A DNA stretch of 64,000 nucleotides from Sphingomonas populi (GTDB lineage: Bacteria; Pseudomonadota; Alphaproteobacteria; Sphingomonadales; Sphingomonadaceae): NCBI RefSeq assembly GCF_004208535.1, contig NZ_SGIS01000012.1:1-64000 (forward strand). Reading direction: 5' to 3'. How positions within the stretch are numbered: the first letter of the stretch is position 1; every line of letters begins with the position of its first letter. Below the pieces are notes generated by a model, which was not told the DNA's origin, searched no databases, and worked only from the letters and a program-made list of their open reading frames with translations. Below, in pieces: positions 45,658 to 54,157 of this stretch. A program made the translations under genes and the position numbers.

Positions 45658-46968
45658 CTACTTCCGATAGTCGCCGATCTCGATGCCATGCCGGTTGAGC
45701 TTGTCGTAGAAGGTCTTCCTCGGCAATTCGAGTTCGGCCATCGCCGTTCGGGCGTCGCCATTGGTCCGCTCGAGAACCCGGCGGATCACCGCCGCCTCGA
45801 ACCGCTCGACCTGCTGGCTGAGCGCGATCCGCTCGCCCGCATCGGGCGCATCGGCTTGCATCCCCAGCACCGCGCGCTTGGCGAAATTGGCAAGCTCGCG
45901 GACATTGCCGGGCCAGTCGTGGTCAGCCAGATAGGCGCGCGCGTCCGGGCCGATGCGCGGCACCGCGCGCTTCATCTGGTCGGCCGCCTGATGGAGCAGA
46001 TAGCCGAACAGCAAGGGGATATCGGCACGACGCTCGCGCAAGGGCGGGATGCGCAGCCGCACCATGTCGAGCCGGTAGAGCAGATCGGCCCGGAAGCGCC
46101 CATCCGCGACGCTCGCCTCGATCCCCGGCTTGGTCGCGGCGATCACGCGCAAGTCGACCGATTGCGGCCGCTCGGCACCGACCGGCAGGATTTCGCGCTC
46201 TTCCAGCACACGCAGCAGCGCGCCCTGCAACCACGCCGGACTGCTCTCGATCTCGTCGAGGAACAAGGATCCCTTGTCGGCGCGCGCGATCCGGCCCGAT
46301 TGGGTGGTTCGGCTATGCGCCTGTCCGAACAGATCGACCTCGGCAATCGCATCGGGCAGCGCGGCACAGTTGATCGCGACGAAGGTGCGCCCGCGCCGGC
46401 GGCTCCAGCGGTGGAGCAATGTCGCGACCAGTTCCTTGCCGGTGCCGGTCTCACCTTCGATCAGGACATCGACATCGGCATCGGCGACCTGCCGCATATT
46501 GTCGCGCAGCCGGATCATCGCCGGGGTCTCGCCGATCAGCACCTCGCCGGTCGCGCTGTCGTCGGCGGCGGCGCGCAGGCGGCGATTGTCGAGCACCAGC
46601 CGCCGCATCTCGATCGCGCGGCGCGCCGATGCGATCAGATGATCGGTGGCGAACGGCTTGGCGATGAAATCGAACGCGCCGGCCTTGAGCGCGGACACCG
46701 CCATCGGCACGTCGCCGTGGCCGGTCATCAGGATCACCGGGATTTCATGATCAATCGCGGCGACTCGCCGGAACAGCTCCATCCCGTCCATGCGCGGCAT
46801 GCGGATGTCCGACACGACCGCGCCATCGAAGCCTGCGGACAATCGCGCCAGTGCCGATGCACCATCGGCGAACGCCTCGACGGGGACATCGGCGAGTTGA
46901 AAGGACTGCACGAGCGCGGTGCGCAGCGCATCGTCGTCGTCGATCAGCAGGATCGGCATGTCGCTCAT
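45658..46968 (-). CDS. dctD: DctD-type response regulator with AAA+ domain lacking GAFTGA
   Basis: The product is 436 residues. The receiver domain has the phospho-acceptor Asp54 in SDIRMP. The AAA+ domain has Walker A GETGTGKE (about 172-179) and Walker B LFLDEI. The C-terminal Fis-type helix-turn-helix is GDARTAMAELELPRKTFYDK. Where enhancer-binding proteins carry GAFTGA, this protein has GQAHSRTTQS (about 216-225) in a loop about five residues shorter, so productive sigma54 contact is unlikely. It is coupled to the sensor kinase (ATGA at 46965-46968). Confidence 0.85.
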   Translation of the reverse strand: MSDMPILLIDDDDALRTALVQSFQLADVPVEAFADGASALARLSAGFDGAVVSDIRMPRMDGMELFRRVAAIDHEIPVILMTGHGDVPMAVSALKAGAFDFIAKPFATDHLIASARRAIEMRRLVLDNRRLRAAADDSATGEVLIGETPAMIRLRDNMRQVADADVDVLIEGETGTGKELVATLLHRWSRRRGRTFVAINCAALPDAIAEVDLFGQAHSRTTQSGRIARADKGSLFLDEIESSPAWLQGALLRVLEEREILPVGAERPQSVDLRVIAATKPGIEASVADGRFRADLLYRLDMVRLRIPPLRERRADIPLLFGYLLHQAADQMKRAVPRIGPDARAYLADHDWPGNVRELANFAKRAVLGMQADAPDAGERIALSQQVERFEAAVIRRVLERTNGDARTAMAELELPRKTFYDKLNRHGIEIGDYRK

Positions 46969-48737
46969 GCCGAGGCCAACGTCATGCGGAACAGGGTATG
47001 GTCGTCACCGGCGACATGATCGAGCGTACCGCCGAATTCGATCACGATATCGCGGGCGATGTGGAGGCCAAGCCCAAGCCCGCCCGCCTTGGTGGTTGCG
47101 AAAGGCATGAACAGTTCATCGACGATCGCCGGATCGATGCCGCTGCCGCTGTCGCGGACATTGATGATGATGCGGTCGTCGTGCTGGCTGAGCGTGACGG
47201 TGACCCACGGATCGCGCTGCCCACGCACCGCCTCCAGCGCGTTGGTGAGCAGATTGACCAGCACCTGTTCGAGTCGCACGCGGCCTGCGCGTACCATCAG
47301 CGCCGCATCGGGGATCGGCAGATCGAGCCGCACCCCGGCGCTGCGGAATTGGTCACCGACCAGCAGGCGCACGCCGTCCACCACCTGCGCCAGCGGCAAC
47401 GGACCGATCGTGCCGACGCCGCGCCGGGCATAGCGGCGCAACTGCGCGGTGATACTGCCAATCCGGTCGGTCATCGCGACGATCTCGCGCAGGTTGGTCG
47501 CGGCGTGGTCGGGCTGGGCGCGATCGAGAAATGCGACGGCATTCTCGGCGAAGGCGCGGATCGTCGCGACCGGCTGATTGATCTCATGCGCGACGCCCGC
47601 CGAAATCGTGCCGAGCGTGCCAAGCCGGTTGGCATGGGCGAGCTCCTCACGCGCTTGCCGATACCGCCGGTCGGCGGTTGCGCGCGCCTCCATCTCGCGC
47701 GCGAGATCGGCGGTACGCAACGCTACCTCCTCCTCCAGCCGCGTGCGCGCCGCGCTGGTGCGACGGCGGCGTGCGAGCGCCCACGCAACCGCAGCGACCA
47801 GCAGCGACAAGAGCACGGCGAACAGGATGGCGGCGATCTGCACGCGCTGCCGCGCCGCCTTCAAGGCCGCATCCATCGGCTCAATATGGTAGAGCCGCCA
47901 GCCCGCTACGGGCACGGGCAGGCTTGCCGTCATTGCCAACGATCCATCGTGCATAGTGGTGAGGCCGTCGGTGGCGATGGTGATGGCAAGCGGCGTCAGC
48001 GGGGCACCGCCGAACTGCAGTGCCGCCTTGATCTGCGCCTTGCGCGCCGGGGCGATCGGGTGAAGCGCGCGAAACCGCAGCGCGGTATCGCTGCTGAGCA
48101 GCAGCACGCCGTTGGCATCGGTCACGAAGCTGAGCGCCTGTCCGTCGCGCCACGCCCGTTCGATCGGGTCGAATTCGACCTTGACGACGATCACGCCGAT
48201 CGGGCCTGCGCCGTCCTCGATCCGCCGCGAGAGGTACAGGCCGGGGCGACCGCTCACCGTCCCCAGCGCGAAATATTCGCCGCCGCCCTTGCTCCAGCCA
48301 AGCCGATAATAGGGGCGGAAGCTGTAATCCTGCCCGACAAAGCTGGTCGGCAGGCGCGCATTGGACGCGGCGATCGTCCGGCCGGTGCGATCAAGCGCGA
48401 AGATCGCCGCCGCGCCGGTCCTGTCCTTGAGCACCGCCAGCTTGTCGTTAAGCGCCGGATCGACCCGGCTGGACCGCAGCGCCGCGCGCAAGTCGGGATA
48501 TTCGCCCAGCACGGCGGGCAACAGCCGGAATTTCTGAAGTTCCGATTCGAGCAGGCGCAACACCGCGCGCGTCTGCTGCGTGGTCTGCTCGCGCTCGGCT
48601 TGGATGACTTGGGTGCGCAGCGCGAGGTGATAGCGATCGAGGAACAGAGCCGTCGCTGCGATGATCGCGACGATCGCCAAAACCGCCGGCGCGATACGGC
48701 GACTCCAGGCGAGCGGGGAAGCGGAGCGGCTCATCAT
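46965..48737 (-). CDS. dctB: DctB-type C4-dicarboxylate sensor histidine kinase
   Basis: Tandem ATGs at 48737 and 48734 are likely starts; a GTG at 48752 is possible. The product is about 590 residues: helix 1 (about 15-35), a double-PAS periplasmic sensor ([22 protein letters not shown]), helix 2 (about 300-320), a coiled coil, the H-box [15 protein letters not shown]-box [10 protein letters not shown] and G-boxes DSGSGI and GGLGLGLHI. It senses periplasmic dicarboxylates and phosphorylates DctD. The start codons lie in palindromic operator 1, which suggests repression of its own expression. Confidence 0.9.
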   Translation of the reverse strand: MMSRSASPLAWSRRIAPAVLAIVAIIAATALFLDRYHLALRTQVIQAEREQTTQQTRAVLRLLESELQKFRLLPAVLGEYPDLRAALRSSRVDPALNDKLAVLKDRTGAAAIFALDRTGRTIAASNARLPTSFVGQDYSFRPYYRLGWSKGGGEYFALGTVSGRPGLYLSRRIEDGAGPIGVIVVKVEFDPIERAWRDGQALSFVTDANGVLLLSSDTALRFRALHPIAPARKAQIKAALQFGGAPLTPLAITIATDGLTTMHDGSLAMTASLPVPVAGWRLYHIEPMDAALKAARQRVQIAAILFAVLLSLLVAAVAWALARRRRTSAARTRLEEEVALRTADLAREMEARATADRRYRQAREELAHANRLGTLGTISAGVAHEINQPVATIRAFAENAVAFLDRAQPDHAATNLREIVAMTDRIGSITAQLRRYARRGVGTIGPLPLAQVVDGVRLLVGDQFRSAGVRLDLPIPDAALMVRAGRVRLEQVLVNLLTNALEAVRGQRDPWVTVTLSQHDDRIIINVRDSGSGIDPAIVDELFMPFATTKAGGLGLGLHIARDIVIEFGGTLDHVAGDDHTLFRMTLASA

Positions 48738-48756
48738 TGTGTGGATTACCACACAA
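48737..48756. promoter_or_regulatory. Palindromic operator 1 at the dctB start
   Basis: TTGTGTGG ATTA CCACACAA is a perfect inverted repeat with 8-base arms. It covers the first base of the dctB ATG and lies about 200 bases upstream of dctA. Operator 2 has a similar core 32 bases away. DctD is the obvious candidate to bind it. Confidence 0.65.
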
Positions 48757-48768
48757 AAGCCGATGGGG

Positions 48769-48788
48769 CGATGTGATAATCCACATCG
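48769..48788. promoter_or_regulatory. Palindromic operator 2 in the dctB-dctA gap
   Basis: CGATGTG ATAATC CACATCG has 7-base perfect arms. Its core ATGTGATAATCCACAT matches the reverse strand of operator 1 at 13 of 16 positions. The centres are 32 bases apart, close to three helical turns, so two dimers could bind on one face. Confidence 0.65.
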
Positions 48789-48946
48789 ATTATCCCAAAA
48801 TTGGCGAAGAAATCACATCTTTATCGTTATTACACAGGAACTTATGGAATTTCTCCGCCGCGTATTGGCCGCATCGCGTTTTGGCCTCACCCTCTCCAGG
48901 CCGCAAACAAAAAGCCAGCGGCGGCAATGGAGCAGGAACACCCGTC

Positions 48947-50278
48947 ATGATCAGCCAGACTGTCTCGGCCGCCTCGCCACCCGCGCGGCACAAAGGCTTC
49001 GCCTCGCAACTCTATGTGCAGGTTCTGGTCGCGATCGTGCTGGGCGCGCTGCTCGGCCATTTCTGGCCCGATTATGGGGAGGCGATGAAGCCGCTCGGCG
49101 ACGGCTTCATCAAGCTGGTGAAGATGATCATCGCGCCGGTCATCTTCCTGACCATCGTCACCGGTATTGCCGGCATGCGCGAACTCGGCTCGGTCGGGCG
49201 GGTGGCGGCGAAGGCGTTCGCCTATTTCCTGACCTTTTCCACGCTGGCGCTGGTCGTCGGGCTGATCGTCGCCAATGTCGTCCAACCGGGCGCGGGCATG
49301 AACATCGACCCCGCCACGCTGGATGGCGCCGCAGTCGCCGATTACGCCGCCAAGGCGCATGAATCGACGCTGACCGGGTTCCTGTTGGGCGTGATCCCGC
49401 ACACTTTGGTCAGCGCGTTTACCGATGGCAACATCCTGCAAATCCTGCTGGTTGCGATCCTGTTCGGGATTGCCATCAGTCTGGTCGGCGAGCCGGCTGA
49501 CCCGGTGCTTCGGTTCATGGAACGGCTGAGCCTGATCGTCTTCAAGCTGGTGTCGATCCTGATGCGCGCCGCGCCGATCGGTGCGTTCGGCGCGATTGCC
49601 TTCACCATCGGCAAATATGGCGCGGGTAGCCTCGTCAACCTCGGCGCGCTGGTCGCGACCTTCTACTTCACGTCGATCCTGTTCGTGGTGGTGGTGCTCG
49701 GCACGGTCGCGCGGCTCAACGGCTTTTCGATCTTCAAGCTGCTGCGCTACCTCAAGGCGGAATTGCTGCTCGTGCTCGGCACGTCGTCCTCCGAAGCCGC
49801 GCTGCCCAACCTCATCGAAAAGATGGAGCGCGCCGGCTGCGAAAAGTCGGTGGTCGGGCTGGTCGTACCCACCGGCTACAGCTTCAACCTTGACGGCACC
49901 AACATCTACATGACGCTGGCGGCGCTGTTCATCGCGCAGGCTACGGGTGTGCAGTTGACGCTGGGGCAGGAATTGCTGCTGCTCGGCGTCGCCATGCTCT
50001 CGTCGAAAGGCGCTGCGGGCGTGACGGGCGCGGGTTTCATCACGCTGGCGGCGACGCTGTCGATCGTGCCGACCGTACCGCTGGCCGGCATGGCGCTGAT
50101 CCTCGGCGTCGATCGCTTCATGAGCGAATGCCGCAGCCTGACCAACTTCATCGGCAATGCCGTCGCGACGATCGTCGTCGCGCGCTGGGAAGGCGGGCTG
50201 GACCGCGAGATGTTGAACGCCGCGCTTGATGGCCGTTCGCCCGCGCGGTCGTCGCCGATGCGCCAGCCCCAGCGCTGA
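48947..50278 (+). CDS. dctA: C4-dicarboxylate:proton symporter DctA
   Basis: The product is 443 residues, the family's normal size, with AGGAA upstream of the ATG. DctA hallmarks are [19 protein letters not shown], the substrate-site stretch [38 protein letters not shown] and [20 protein letters not shown]. It imports succinate, fumarate and malate with protons. It is divergent from dctBD and very probably regulated by them through the two palindromes. Confidence 0.95.
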   Translation: MISQTVSAASPPARHKGFASQLYVQVLVAIVLGALLGHFWPDYGEAMKPLGDGFIKLVKMIIAPVIFLTIVTGIAGMRELGSVGRVAAKAFAYFLTFSTLALVVGLIVANVVQPGAGMNIDPATLDGAAVADYAAKAHESTLTGFLLGVIPHTLVSAFTDGNILQILLVAILFGIAISLVGEPADPVLRFMERLSLIVFKLVSILMRAAPIGAFGAIAFTIGKYGAGSLVNLGALVATFYFTSILFVVVVLGTVARLNGFSIFKLLRYLKAELLLVLGTSSSEAALPNLIEKMERAGCEKSVVGLVVPTGYSFNLDGTNIYMTLAALFIAQATGVQLTLGQELLLLGVAMLSSKGAAGVTGAGFITLAATLSIVPTVPLAGMALILGVDRFMSECRSLTNFIGNAVATIVVARWEGGLDREMLNAALDGRSPARSSPMRQPQR

Positions 50279-50646
50279 CCACCGCCTGATATAACCCTCG
50301 GCGGGCGCGCCCTTTTATTTCAGCTACGGCCTGTTGCTGACCGCCACCAACCTGATCGCGGTAGCGCCCAACGTATCGTTTCAGCCCGCCAAGGGCGTGC
50401 GCGCCAGCCTTTCTCGCGACCTGGGTGAGTGTCCGGTTCTGATCCGATCCCTGCGGATCATCGCGTGTCGCCACCGCCGGATTGCTGGGCAGAATGCATC
50501 CGCTCGTCGCTTCGGGCGCTACGATCAGCCCCTCCCAACCCGCCGTCCTGAACGCCGGTCCGGCCGTGAGCCCCACGATTTCGCCGCCCGCTGCGATGAT
50601 CCGCATCGTTCGGGAAGGGTCGTGGAGCGCAGCCGGTCGTGCGATC
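50279..50646. pseudogene. Decayed region with a possible alginate-export-type barrel fragment
   Basis: On the plus strand, after a TAA at about 50306, one frame reads PFYFSYGLLLTATNLIAVAP, then NVSFQPAKGVRASLSRDL, to about 50430. This recalls the late strands of alginate-export (AlgE-like) outer-membrane proteins (TATNL..IAPN.S..P). There is no start, and the rest of the region up to the next gene contains only mixed-frame debris. The identification is from memory and weak. Confidence 0.3.
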
Positions 50647-51570
50647 TCAGTCGTAGATCGGTCGCAGTTCGGTATCGAGATGGTATCGGGTCAGCGCCAT
50701 GGATGCCAGCATGTCCGGCGAGCCATCATATTCCACCGACATCCAGCCTTTGAACTGGTGCTGCTTGAGAAGGCGGTAAAGGCCCTTGAGATCGAGCTCG
50801 CCCAAACCGGGTTCCCAGAACCAACGCGTGCCATCGTCAGCAATCTCGGGATCTTGGGCATAGCGCACACTGTCGGGCTGACGCGCGGACGCGGTATCCT
50901 TGAGGTGAAAGGTGCTGATCCGATCGTGATAGTCGTTGTAGAACGTCAGCAAATCTTCACCCATGATGGCGACCTGCGCGGTATCGATGCAATAATGCAC
51001 GAGCTTGGGATCGGTCAGCTCGATAAACTCGCGATGATTTGGCAAGTTTATTGCGCAGAAGAACTCGTTGTGCAGGCCGATCTTGACCCCGTTGTCGGTG
51101 GCATAGCGACCGATCTCGTTCATGACCTTTGCGCATTGCTGCACATCGTCCCTGGTGAGGGGTCCCGATCCGTAATAGTTGTTCGTCGGGCAGGTGTTCA
51201 TATACTCGCCGCCAAACTTGACGATCGTGTCCACCGCCTCACGCCCTGACTTCACGACCTCATCGAAATGATCGACCGCTTGGGATGCGTGTGCGCCGTG
51301 GAACATTCCGATCACTTCAACGCCGCGATCCTTGGCGAACGCGGCAAAGTTTTCGGGCGAACCGAACAGCGGCAGGATATCGGCGAGGTCCCACGGAGCG
51401 ATCTCGATACCGTCAAAGCCTAGCGCCGACTGATATTTTAGAACCGTGTCCCAATCAGAATAATACGCGCTATTCGTCTTATCCTCATAGTAGAAGTCAC
51501 GGAAGTTATCGATCTGGCGATAGGGTATCGATTTCCAATGACACATATTGGCGTAGCGGATGTTGGGCAT
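50647..51570 (-). CDS. Sugar phosphate isomerase/epimerase-like TIM barrel (IolE/AP-endonuclease-2 fold)
   Basis: The ATG at 51570 (GGAGA upstream) is chosen over longer options. The product is 307 residues. Barrel motifs are LGFDGIEIAPWDLADI, VIGMFHGAHAS, KIGLHNEFF, HYCIDTAQVAIMG, ISTFHLKDTA and WMSVEYDGSPD. The Glu/His/Asp residues in these strand ends would bind a divalent metal as in xylose-isomerase-like barrels. The resemblance is to inosose dehydratases and sugar isomerases, with substrate unknown. It is third in a tandem of three such genes. Confidence 0.8.
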   Translation of the reverse strand: MPNIRYANMCHWKSIPYRQIDNFRDFYYEDKTNSAYYSDWDTVLKYQSALGFDGIEIAPWDLADILPLFGSPENFAAFAKDRGVEVIGMFHGAHASQAVDHFDEVVKSGREAVDTIVKFGGEYMNTCPTNNYYGSGPLTRDDVQQCAKVMNEIGRYATDNGVKIGLHNEFFCAINLPNHREFIELTDPKLVHYCIDTAQVAIMGEDLLTFYNDYHDRISTFHLKDTASARQPDSVRYAQDPEIADDGTRWFWEPGLGELDLKGLYRLLKQHQFKGWMSVEYDGSPDMLASMALTRYHLDTELRPIYD

Positions 51571-51589
51571 TGCGGCGTCTCCGTCCAGC

Positions 51590-52546
51590 TTAATTTTGCA
51601 ACGTGTTGAGAAGAGCGCGAATCCGCAGCAGGGCACGGAAGGGGTCGCGTGTCTGGCGGGCACTGCACGTCATCGGCCCCTGATAGCCTAGCCCGTCCAG
51701 CAGCGAGATGACCTGTGGGAGGTCAATGCTGCCCGTGCCCGGATCGCGAAACACCTGCGTGGCACGGTTGTCTGGAAACTCGGGGTTTGGGCTCCGCCAG
51801 GTCTCCGCCGTGTCTTCAAAGCTGGTGTCGGTCAGATGCACGCAGCCGATACGGTTTGAATGCGCGACAATGAAGTCCGACAGCGAGATGCCGGCGATCG
51901 TCAGGTTGGCGGTATCGACGTCGAGCTTTACGCTGTCCGGCAGGGTATCGAGCAACTGGAAAATGCGCTCGCCGCGAAACAGGCTCCAAAACTCGTTGCG
52001 CAGCACCAAGCGGACACCCGACGCCTCGGCCTTTGCGGCGAGACCTTGAAGCAGTTCCGTTACCCGCTCGGTGAAACTCTCGGCCTCGGCTTCAAGATTC
52101 GGATGATAATGTGCGACCCGCCCGTAATACGGAGACGGGCTGATCGCGAAATACTCGGCACCGAGATCTGCCGCATGCGCGAGCGCCTCATTGGCGAAAT
52201 GGCCGGTCGCGCCGAAATAGAAGCCAAGGTTATCGTTGCGCATGAAAAGGTTCGGGTCAAAGGTGACGCCGGCAACGCGATAAATGCCGCCCGCGCTCAG
52301 AACCTCGCGATAGTTTGCGGCAGTTTCATATTTGGTGTTGATACAGTACCGATTCATCGGAACGCCGCTACGGCCGCCGAATTGCCAGACCGGCTCATAG
52401 GGGATTTCTATCGAGCGAAAGCCGCTGGCGCTAATCAGCGGATACAACTCCTCCCAGAAATATTTTCCTTCGTAGCGGTTCCGGTTGGGCTCTTGATAAT
52501 GACGATTGATCAAGTCTAGGCTGATGGCGAACGCATCAAGGTTCAT
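51590..52546 (-). CDS. Sugar phosphate isomerase/epimerase-like TIM barrel, second paralogue
   Basis: The product is 318 residues. Strand-end motifs are GFRSIEIPYEPVWQFGG, AEYFAISPSPYYGRVAHY, RLVLRNEFWSLF, VKLDVDTANLTIAGIS and IGCVHLTDTSFED, with a late GYQGPMTC where the usual terminal Glu is replaced by Cys. A cluster of His, Asp and Asn could bind metal. It is only distantly similar to its two neighbours. It sits 19 bases before the 51570 start and 33 bases after the third gene, so the three form one operon. Confidence 0.8.
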   Translation of the reverse strand: MNLDAFAISLDLINRHYQEPNRNRYEGKYFWEELYPLISASGFRSIEIPYEPVWQFGGRSGVPMNRYCINTKYETAANYREVLSAGGIYRVAGVTFDPNLFMRNDNLGFYFGATGHFANEALAHAADLGAEYFAISPSPYYGRVAHYHPNLEAEAESFTERVTELLQGLAAKAEASGVRLVLRNEFWSLFRGERIFQLLDTLPDSVKLDVDTANLTIAGISLSDFIVAHSNRIGCVHLTDTSFEDTAETWRSPNPEFPDNRATQVFRDPGTGSIDLPQVISLLDGLGYQGPMTCSARQTRDPFRALLRIRALLNTLQN

Positions 52547-52579
52547 GGCTGAATTCCGTTTGATCTTGGGCTATGTGAG

Positions 52580-53353
52580 TCAGTCAGCGAGCGTCTGGCG
52601 TGACAGCGCGAACGACTGATCCATAGGAAGCGTCGGGAAATATTCGAGGCCGATGGCGCCCGTATAGCCAAGGTCGCGCAAGGTTTGCGTGACCTTGGTC
52701 CAATCGACGTCGCCGGTGCCCGGTTCGTTGCGGTCGGGCATATCGGCCGCCTGCACATGGGCGACCAGATGCATGCGACCGGCCAAGACTTGCGCCATGT
52801 CCTCGCCCATTACGGCGCTGTGCCAGACGTCGTACAACAGGCGCAGATTGGAGCTATTGACCGCCTCCACCAGATCGAGGCCCAGTTTGGTGCTGACCAG
52901 ATACATGGTGGCGAACAGCCGCGTGTTGAGCGGCTCGAGCAAGAGCATGACGCCAGCCGCTTCGGCGGCGTCGGCGGCGGCGCGCAAAGCAATGACGGCA
53001 TTTTCGAAATGCGCTTCCTCGCTCATCCCTTCGACGCGGAAGCCGGAGGCGACGATCAGGGCCGGCTGGCCGAGCCTGGCGGTGGCGGCGATCGTCTCGC
53101 GGACGGCGGTGACCATCTCTTCGCGTTGCGCAGGATCGACGATCGAGCGACGCGGATCGACGCACAGGCTCGTCAGCCGCATCCCTGTTTCAGCGAGCGC
53201 ATCGGCCAGAGCGTCGATCGGCTTGTCACGCCACAAGTGGAATTCGGCGAGGTCAAACCCTGCCGCCTTCGCGGCGCGCAAACGCGCATCGAGCTCGCCG
53301 GCCTCGGCAAAATGCCATTCAATACAAGACGAAAATTCGTAAGCCGCAGACAT
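52580..53353 (-). CDS. Hydroxypyruvate-isomerase-like TIM barrel, first paralogue
   Basis: The start at 53353 follows GAAGGGA. The product is 257 residues, the size of Hyi/OtnI-type isomerases. Motifs are GFDLAEFHLWRDKP, PALIVASGFRVEGM, VMLLLEPLNTR (metal Glu), LRLLYDVWHSAVMGEDMAQV, VAHVQAADMPDRNEPGTGDV and AIGLEYFP (terminal metal Glu). This is the most canonical of the three and is first in the operon. A ketose/aldose or 2-oxo sugar acid isomerisation is likely. Confidence 0.85.
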   Translation of the reverse strand: MSAAYEFSSCIEWHFAEAGELDARLRAAKAAGFDLAEFHLWRDKPIDALADALAETGMRLTSLCVDPRRSIVDPAQREEMVTAVRETIAATARLGQPALIVASGFRVEGMSEEAHFENAVIALRAAADAAEAAGVMLLLEPLNTRLFATMYLVSTKLGLDLVEAVNSSNLRLLYDVWHSAVMGEDMAQVLAGRMHLVAHVQAADMPDRNEPGTGDVDWTKVTQTLRDLGYTGAIGLEYFPTLPMDQSFALSRQTLAD

Positions 53354-53551
53354 AGGATCCCTTCCCATTCTACGGCCCCGTGGTGCTGGACGCACCCGTA
53401 TGCCTGGCGAGGTTGATTCCCCGCTATTTTGTGGTCGCTACTTCGCCTATTTGATCGCTCGGTGCAAGCTGGATCGGCAGGATGGCCGATCGGGAAGCGG
53501 CGATTTCGTGCTTTCTGGAGCCAAGCTGCTTAGCGTCAGACCTCTTTGCGG

Positions 53552-53653
53552 ATGATCGAGGGGCTGGCGGCCGCTGACGCCAAACCAAAGACCGTCATCA
53601 TCGACCCCACCTATTTAAAAGCGCACCGCACGGCATCGAGCGTGTGGAGTTAA
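53552..53653 (+). pseudogene. IS5-type transposase, internal relic
   Basis: MIEGLAAADAKPKTVIIDPT followed by YLKAHRTASS is the strand carrying the first catalytic Asp (IDxTYLKAHRTASS) of IS5-family transposases. It ends at TAA 53651 and the following DNA loses similarity. Only about 30 codons remain. It is a separate fragment from the tail at 13066 and does not overlap it in the protein. Confidence 0.65.
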
Positions 53654-53726
53654 AGCGGCGGCCGAAGCGGAACCCCATAACCGTCACTCTGTTAATGTCC
53701 CGAATAACCGCGCGTCGCGGCCCTCG

Positions 53727-53757
53727 ACCGGCTCGCGCTCCGACGGCGCGAGCCGGT
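53727..53757 (-). terminator. Strong hairpin after the decayed minus-strand gene
   Basis: CCGGCTCGCG (53728-53737) and CGCGAGCCGG (53747-53756) form a perfect 10-bp stem, extended by one A-T pair, with a 9-base loop. It lies 30 bases after the TAA of the 53787-54123 remnant. No clear T-run follows, so termination would be weak or Rho-assisted. Confidence 0.45.
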
Positions 53758-53786
53758 TCGGCTCGGTTGATACGATTCCGCGATGC

Positions 53787-54123
53787 TTATTGCTTCACAG
53801 TCTCCGCCTCTGCCTTATCCTGTGTGGCGGGACCTGACAGCAAGGCCACGCCTTTTTCCGAAAGCAGCATTCCGATCAACGCCTGCGATAGAGGCATTGG
53901 CCGGCGACACGAAAATCGCCGCAAGCGGCATTGCAAAGAAGTAAGCCGGTACGACGAAGTGCAGATAGGCGCCGCCGATCAACCGCCATGCCGATATCCT
54001 GCCGGCCCAACGATGAATCGGGATAGTATTGGCTGTCACCATAGGACCTGTCTTGCCACGACCAAACGCGCCGACCAATGCCTCAAGTCCGTCGCGGATT
54101 GCGTGGCGTGCGATCGGCAGCAT
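53787..54123 (-). pseudogene. Probable frameshifted membrane-protein gene
   Basis: From the ATG at 54123 one frame reads LPIARHAIRDGLEALVGAFG and then AYLHFVVPAYFFAMPLAAIF, a hydrophobic hairpin. Near 53880-53895 the sensible reading moves to the next frame (ALIGMLLSEKGVALLSGPAT, then QDKAEAETVKQ) and stops at TAA 53787. A single-base change would restore a protein of about 110 residues with one or two membrane helices. I do not recognise the family. The remaining 53354-53551 DNA shows no gene. Confidence 0.4.
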
Positions 54124-54157
54124 CGGGCTCGGCGCCGCTCGGTGTCGCGTATCACCT

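Noticed and set aside
46851..48776. Long open frame antisense to dctB
   Set aside because: The product is low-complexity (Arg, His, Gln) and the minus strand carries a full histidine kinase.
48789..48946. Possible sigma54 promoter upstream of dctA (TTGGCG, TTGGCCGC)
   Set aside because: No GC is found 12 bases after the GG in either candidate, so the -24/-12 pattern is not met.
50482..51249. Plus-strand open frame running into the isomerase gene
   Set aside because: Most of it is antisense to a well-supported TIM-barrel gene and it has no start signal.
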